From positions 62,001-126,000 of the forward strand of contig NZ_LECT01000050.1 in assembly GCF_001027925.1 (NCBI RefSeq): 64,000 bases of DNA. Direction: 5' to 3'. Shown here piece by piece: positions 62,901 to 64,000 of the stretch (its first letter is position 1; each line of letters starts with the position of its first letter). Origin of the DNA: Rhodopirellula islandica (GTDB taxonomy: Bacteria > Planctomycetota > Planctomycetia > Pirellulales > Pirellulaceae). The notes under the pieces were generated by a model that saw only the letters and a program-made list of their open reading frames with translations, ran no database searches and had not been told where the DNA came from. Both the position numbers and the translations under genes were made by a program.

Positions 62901-63679
62901 TTTCCGCAGGTCCACAGCAACCCTCGCGAAATGAGTTCCAGATATCGAGGGTCTTGGACGGTTTCGGTGTTGTGTCCAATCGTGGTGCTGAAGCTTTTGG
63001 CACCCTGCGTCTCGTTGGTCCAGGCGACGATCGCTTCCTCGATGCGAGGGGGCTTGCCCCCAAGTTTTTGTTTGCCAATGGCCAATGGGTGTGCGCCGAA
63101 GACTTTGACATTGTTGTAGAGCTCTTCCGGAATGGTGGTCCAATCGGCAAGTGTTTGCGTGATCGGGTGTTTGGTGTCAACAAAATGAATGTCGATTGGT
63201 TGCTGAGGTCCGTGGCCACTGGACTGCAGTCCCAGGTGAGAGAACCACGCGTCTGTGCCAGTTCGAAAACTGTGCATGGCGCAGTGCAGATGGACGGCCG
63301 GGATTGTGCGATGAAGGTTGACGATTCGGTTCACCAGCGCCTCGTCTTTGATGTCAGCAGCACACTCGTCGTGAATGATGACGTCGTAATCCTCCGCCCA
63401 GTTGAGCTTGCGGTACAAAGGCAGGACCGGTGCGGTGGTTGAGTTATCGGTCCAATAAACATCGACACGAACATTCGCATGAGCCTGAATGCCCTCGGCA
63501 ATCGCAGATTGCTGATTGGCATAGTCGTGGCAGCACCCACCCGCGATCAACAAAGCTCGAATGGGTGGTGCAGAAACGGGAGGGTCCGCTTCCTGCGCAA
63601 AACTCGCTGGTGCTCCTGTGCAAAGAACGAACGAAGTCACCAGCACAGCCGGTAAGAGCGTGGAGAGTCGAGACATCAT
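59990..63679 (-). CDS. ThuA - discoidin - PVC-type propeller - cytochrome c fusion protein
   Basis: It is 1229 residues with a signal peptide (LSTLLPAVLVTSFVLCTGAP). Segments in order: a ThuA (trehalose-utilisation) domain with ALLIAGGCCHDYANQQ and VDVYWTDNS; an F5/8 type C (discoidin) domain with HPVYHALDGNQQTRWCASGG and VRIVGLGSGHGGWCSIWEVD; the PVC-type beta-propeller/dehydrogenase domain with YPVFVAAGVDGTLFVSSDGN and RVIRLRDLDGDDRADETKVF; a HEAT-like helical region; and a cytochrome c segment with CIACHTVSQSEVQKGPYLGN near residue 1100. Such proteins occur in planctomycetes and are thought to oxidise a carbohydrate, passing electrons to the heme. The exact substrate is unknown. It is a single gene. 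Confidence 0.9.
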   Translation of the reverse strand: MMSRLSTLLPAVLVTSFVLCTGAPASFAQEADPPVSAPPIRALLIAGGCCHDYANQQSAIAEGIQAHANVRVDVYWTDNSTTAPVLPLYRKLNWAEDYDVIIHDECAADIKDEALVNRIVNLHRTIPAVHLHCAMHSFRTGTDAWFSHLGLQSSGHGPQQPIDIHFVDTKHPITQTLADWTTIPEELYNNVKVFGAHPLAIGKQKLGGKPPRIEEAIVAWTNETQGAKSFSTTIGHNTETVQDPRYLELISRGLLWTCGKLNDEYLTPYQGENETTFIDKQDVASQVDLELTSVPDDASLVKVSASSTQNGHPVYHALDGNQQTRWCASGGGYPQSLQFEFEEPHALETISIQWESRRGIYQYRVEGSLDGASWTTLLDSSSLDTSEPKPNGRGKLPLRQSDPVRFVRIVGLGSGHGGWCSIWEVDIDGEGIGPLWPADPKSDKGKFEPLAADPYTNRGNLPPRIVELSAEQEAAILRDVQVPDGFTATVFASPPAVNYPVFVAAGVDGTLFVSSDGNGSLGRNPERGRVIRLRDLDGDDRADETKVFCEIDAPRGLVWDHDRLYVMHPPNLSVFFDHDGDGVADEQKTLVKNLAFDYSDRPADHTTNGLSLGVDGWLYIAGGDFGFLDAEGSDGKHLTHRGGGVLRVRPDGTDLQIYSTGTRNILEVAISPEMEMFARDNTNDGGGWDVRLHHFTGMDDHGYPRLYKNFNDECVQPLADYGGGSGCGAVYIDEPGFGKWNHAPFTADWGTGSLFHHTVSPAGSTYQETKPPQSFIKMTRPTDADVDGNSRVYCASWKGATFDWTTPNVGYIVCVKPTDFEPDPMPNFAQATDTELIQVMGSPSYRRRVEAQRELMRRGNPAHQMLVDQAIAKRSEFRNLLLHLQTDASDQECIAALSHEDPVVVHTAIHCLAKRNAVDACFAVLDSASESSAEAEVLRVLAMIHSTEVVDGLIARLPHANANTKVAMLEALCRLHSREAPWKGDSWGTRPDTRGPYYEPESWKETPKIAATLQQALTSIPSVTAADLVSQHYYLGDEIFQVDDSQPLSSEPTVPVWSPEEAFQLKSLIPTDSPTISSLKIEEATAAAVAAKGNVELGKLVFSSAKCIACHTVSQSEVQKGPYLGNITQTYKRPELAVAILDPSKTIAQGFATHKILTTDGDLLTGFITDERSDRVTLRDQTGSETTIEKEDIEVRKTSEVSVMPTGVLNEYTTFELSSLLDYLESLSQ

Positions 63680-63860
63680 TGATCGTACTTTCGTGCCAAA
63701 CGCCAACCGGGCTGGTTGCTGCGAGTCAAAATCAGTGGGAAAGGCCAAGACAGAGTTTCTCACAAAGTGATTGTGAAGCCGAGGTGGGGATGTCAGTGTA
63801 GTCCGACCGTTTGTATGCTCCCTGCTTCTTTGTTGCGTTTGGCGGAGGGATGGGTAGACC

Positions 63861-64000
63861 GTGAACGATGATCAGCTTGGTTCCAGTAACCCTTACGAAA
63901 CTCCTCAGTCAGAGGAGGGACAGCCGGACGATACCGCCCTTCCCTCTTTTCGAACGGCAACTCGAAATCGTGCAATTGCTGGCACGGTTGCGGTTTTGCT
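63861..64000 (+). CDS. Partial gene, NPYETP-type planctomycete membrane protein (5' end)
   Basis: GTG 63861 opens a frame to the window edge that reads NDDQLGSSNPYETPQSEEGQ and later TRNRAIAGTVAVL, where a hydrophobic helix begins. An N-terminal NPY.(T/P)P motif followed by a membrane helix is common in small planctomycete membrane proteins. Only 46 residues are visible. An ATG at 63868 in another frame is also open, but its product is less protein-like. Confidence 0.6.
   Translation, partial: MNDDQLGSSNPYETPQSEEGQPDDTALPSFRTATRNRAIAGTVAVL

Overview
The window looks like chromosomal DNA of a Rhodopirellula-type planctomycete (Pirellulaceae). The signs are an exported sulfatase with a CSASR formylglycine motif, a ThuA/discoidin/propeller/cytochrome c protein of the PVC type, a gingipain-fold peptidase, a lysine-rich histone H1-like protein, an N-terminal NPYETP motif on the partial gene at the right edge, very large proteins with no recognisable domain, and many palindromic repeats between genes. 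Assignment is by protein families only; no database was searched.

Layout. 0-11.3 kb, plus strand: guaA, the ABC-F ATPase ettA, a histone H1-like gene, a 1401-residue orphan and glycogen phosphorylase. 11.7-20.2 kb, minus strand: a DinB-fold protein, then a surface-polysaccharide cluster read right to left: membrane protein, kinase-like membrane protein, two glycosyltransferases, a GDP-fucose synthase/ColC-like reductase, a ColD-like PMP dehydratase and a GT11 fucosyl/colitosyltransferase-like enzyme. 20.4-28.4 kb: uvrB (-), tdk (+), RNase R (+), a CobB-type sirtuin (+), a START-like protein (-) and a secreted endonuclease/phosphatase-fold protein (-). 28.8-31.7 kb: a predicted three-way-junction element, a gene joining an XRE helix-turn-helix to a GNAT-like domain and, converging on it, a two-gene operon of a FeeM-like acyltransferase and an adenylate-forming-enzyme-like protein. 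This is the least ordinary part of the window.

32-36 kb: priA (-), a broken IS110-family transposase, tRNA-Glu with a strong terminator, and csrA. 36.3-44 kb: small orphans, a lipoprotein with a cysteine-less redoxin domain, rarA, a DUF1499 protein, an ilvE-like aminotransferase, and a fabZ-fabI operon. 44-50.1 kb: a flippase, then a YtrA-type GntR regulator with a perfect operator, an ABC ATPase and an ABC-2 permease in overlapping order. 50.1-54.7 kb: a triplicated inverted-repeat element, an exported orphan, an Fe-S photolyase-related protein and hisA. 54.7-64 kb: sulfatase, C25 peptidase, RuvX, a GH43-like protein, the large PVC cytochrome protein and the start of a further gene.

Dispersed repeats mostly lie between convergent genes (11.3, 41.3, 50.2, 54.3 kb). 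At least four families recur within the window. Most start codons were chosen from alignable family starts and neighbour overlap, because Shine-Dalgarno sequences are often weak here.
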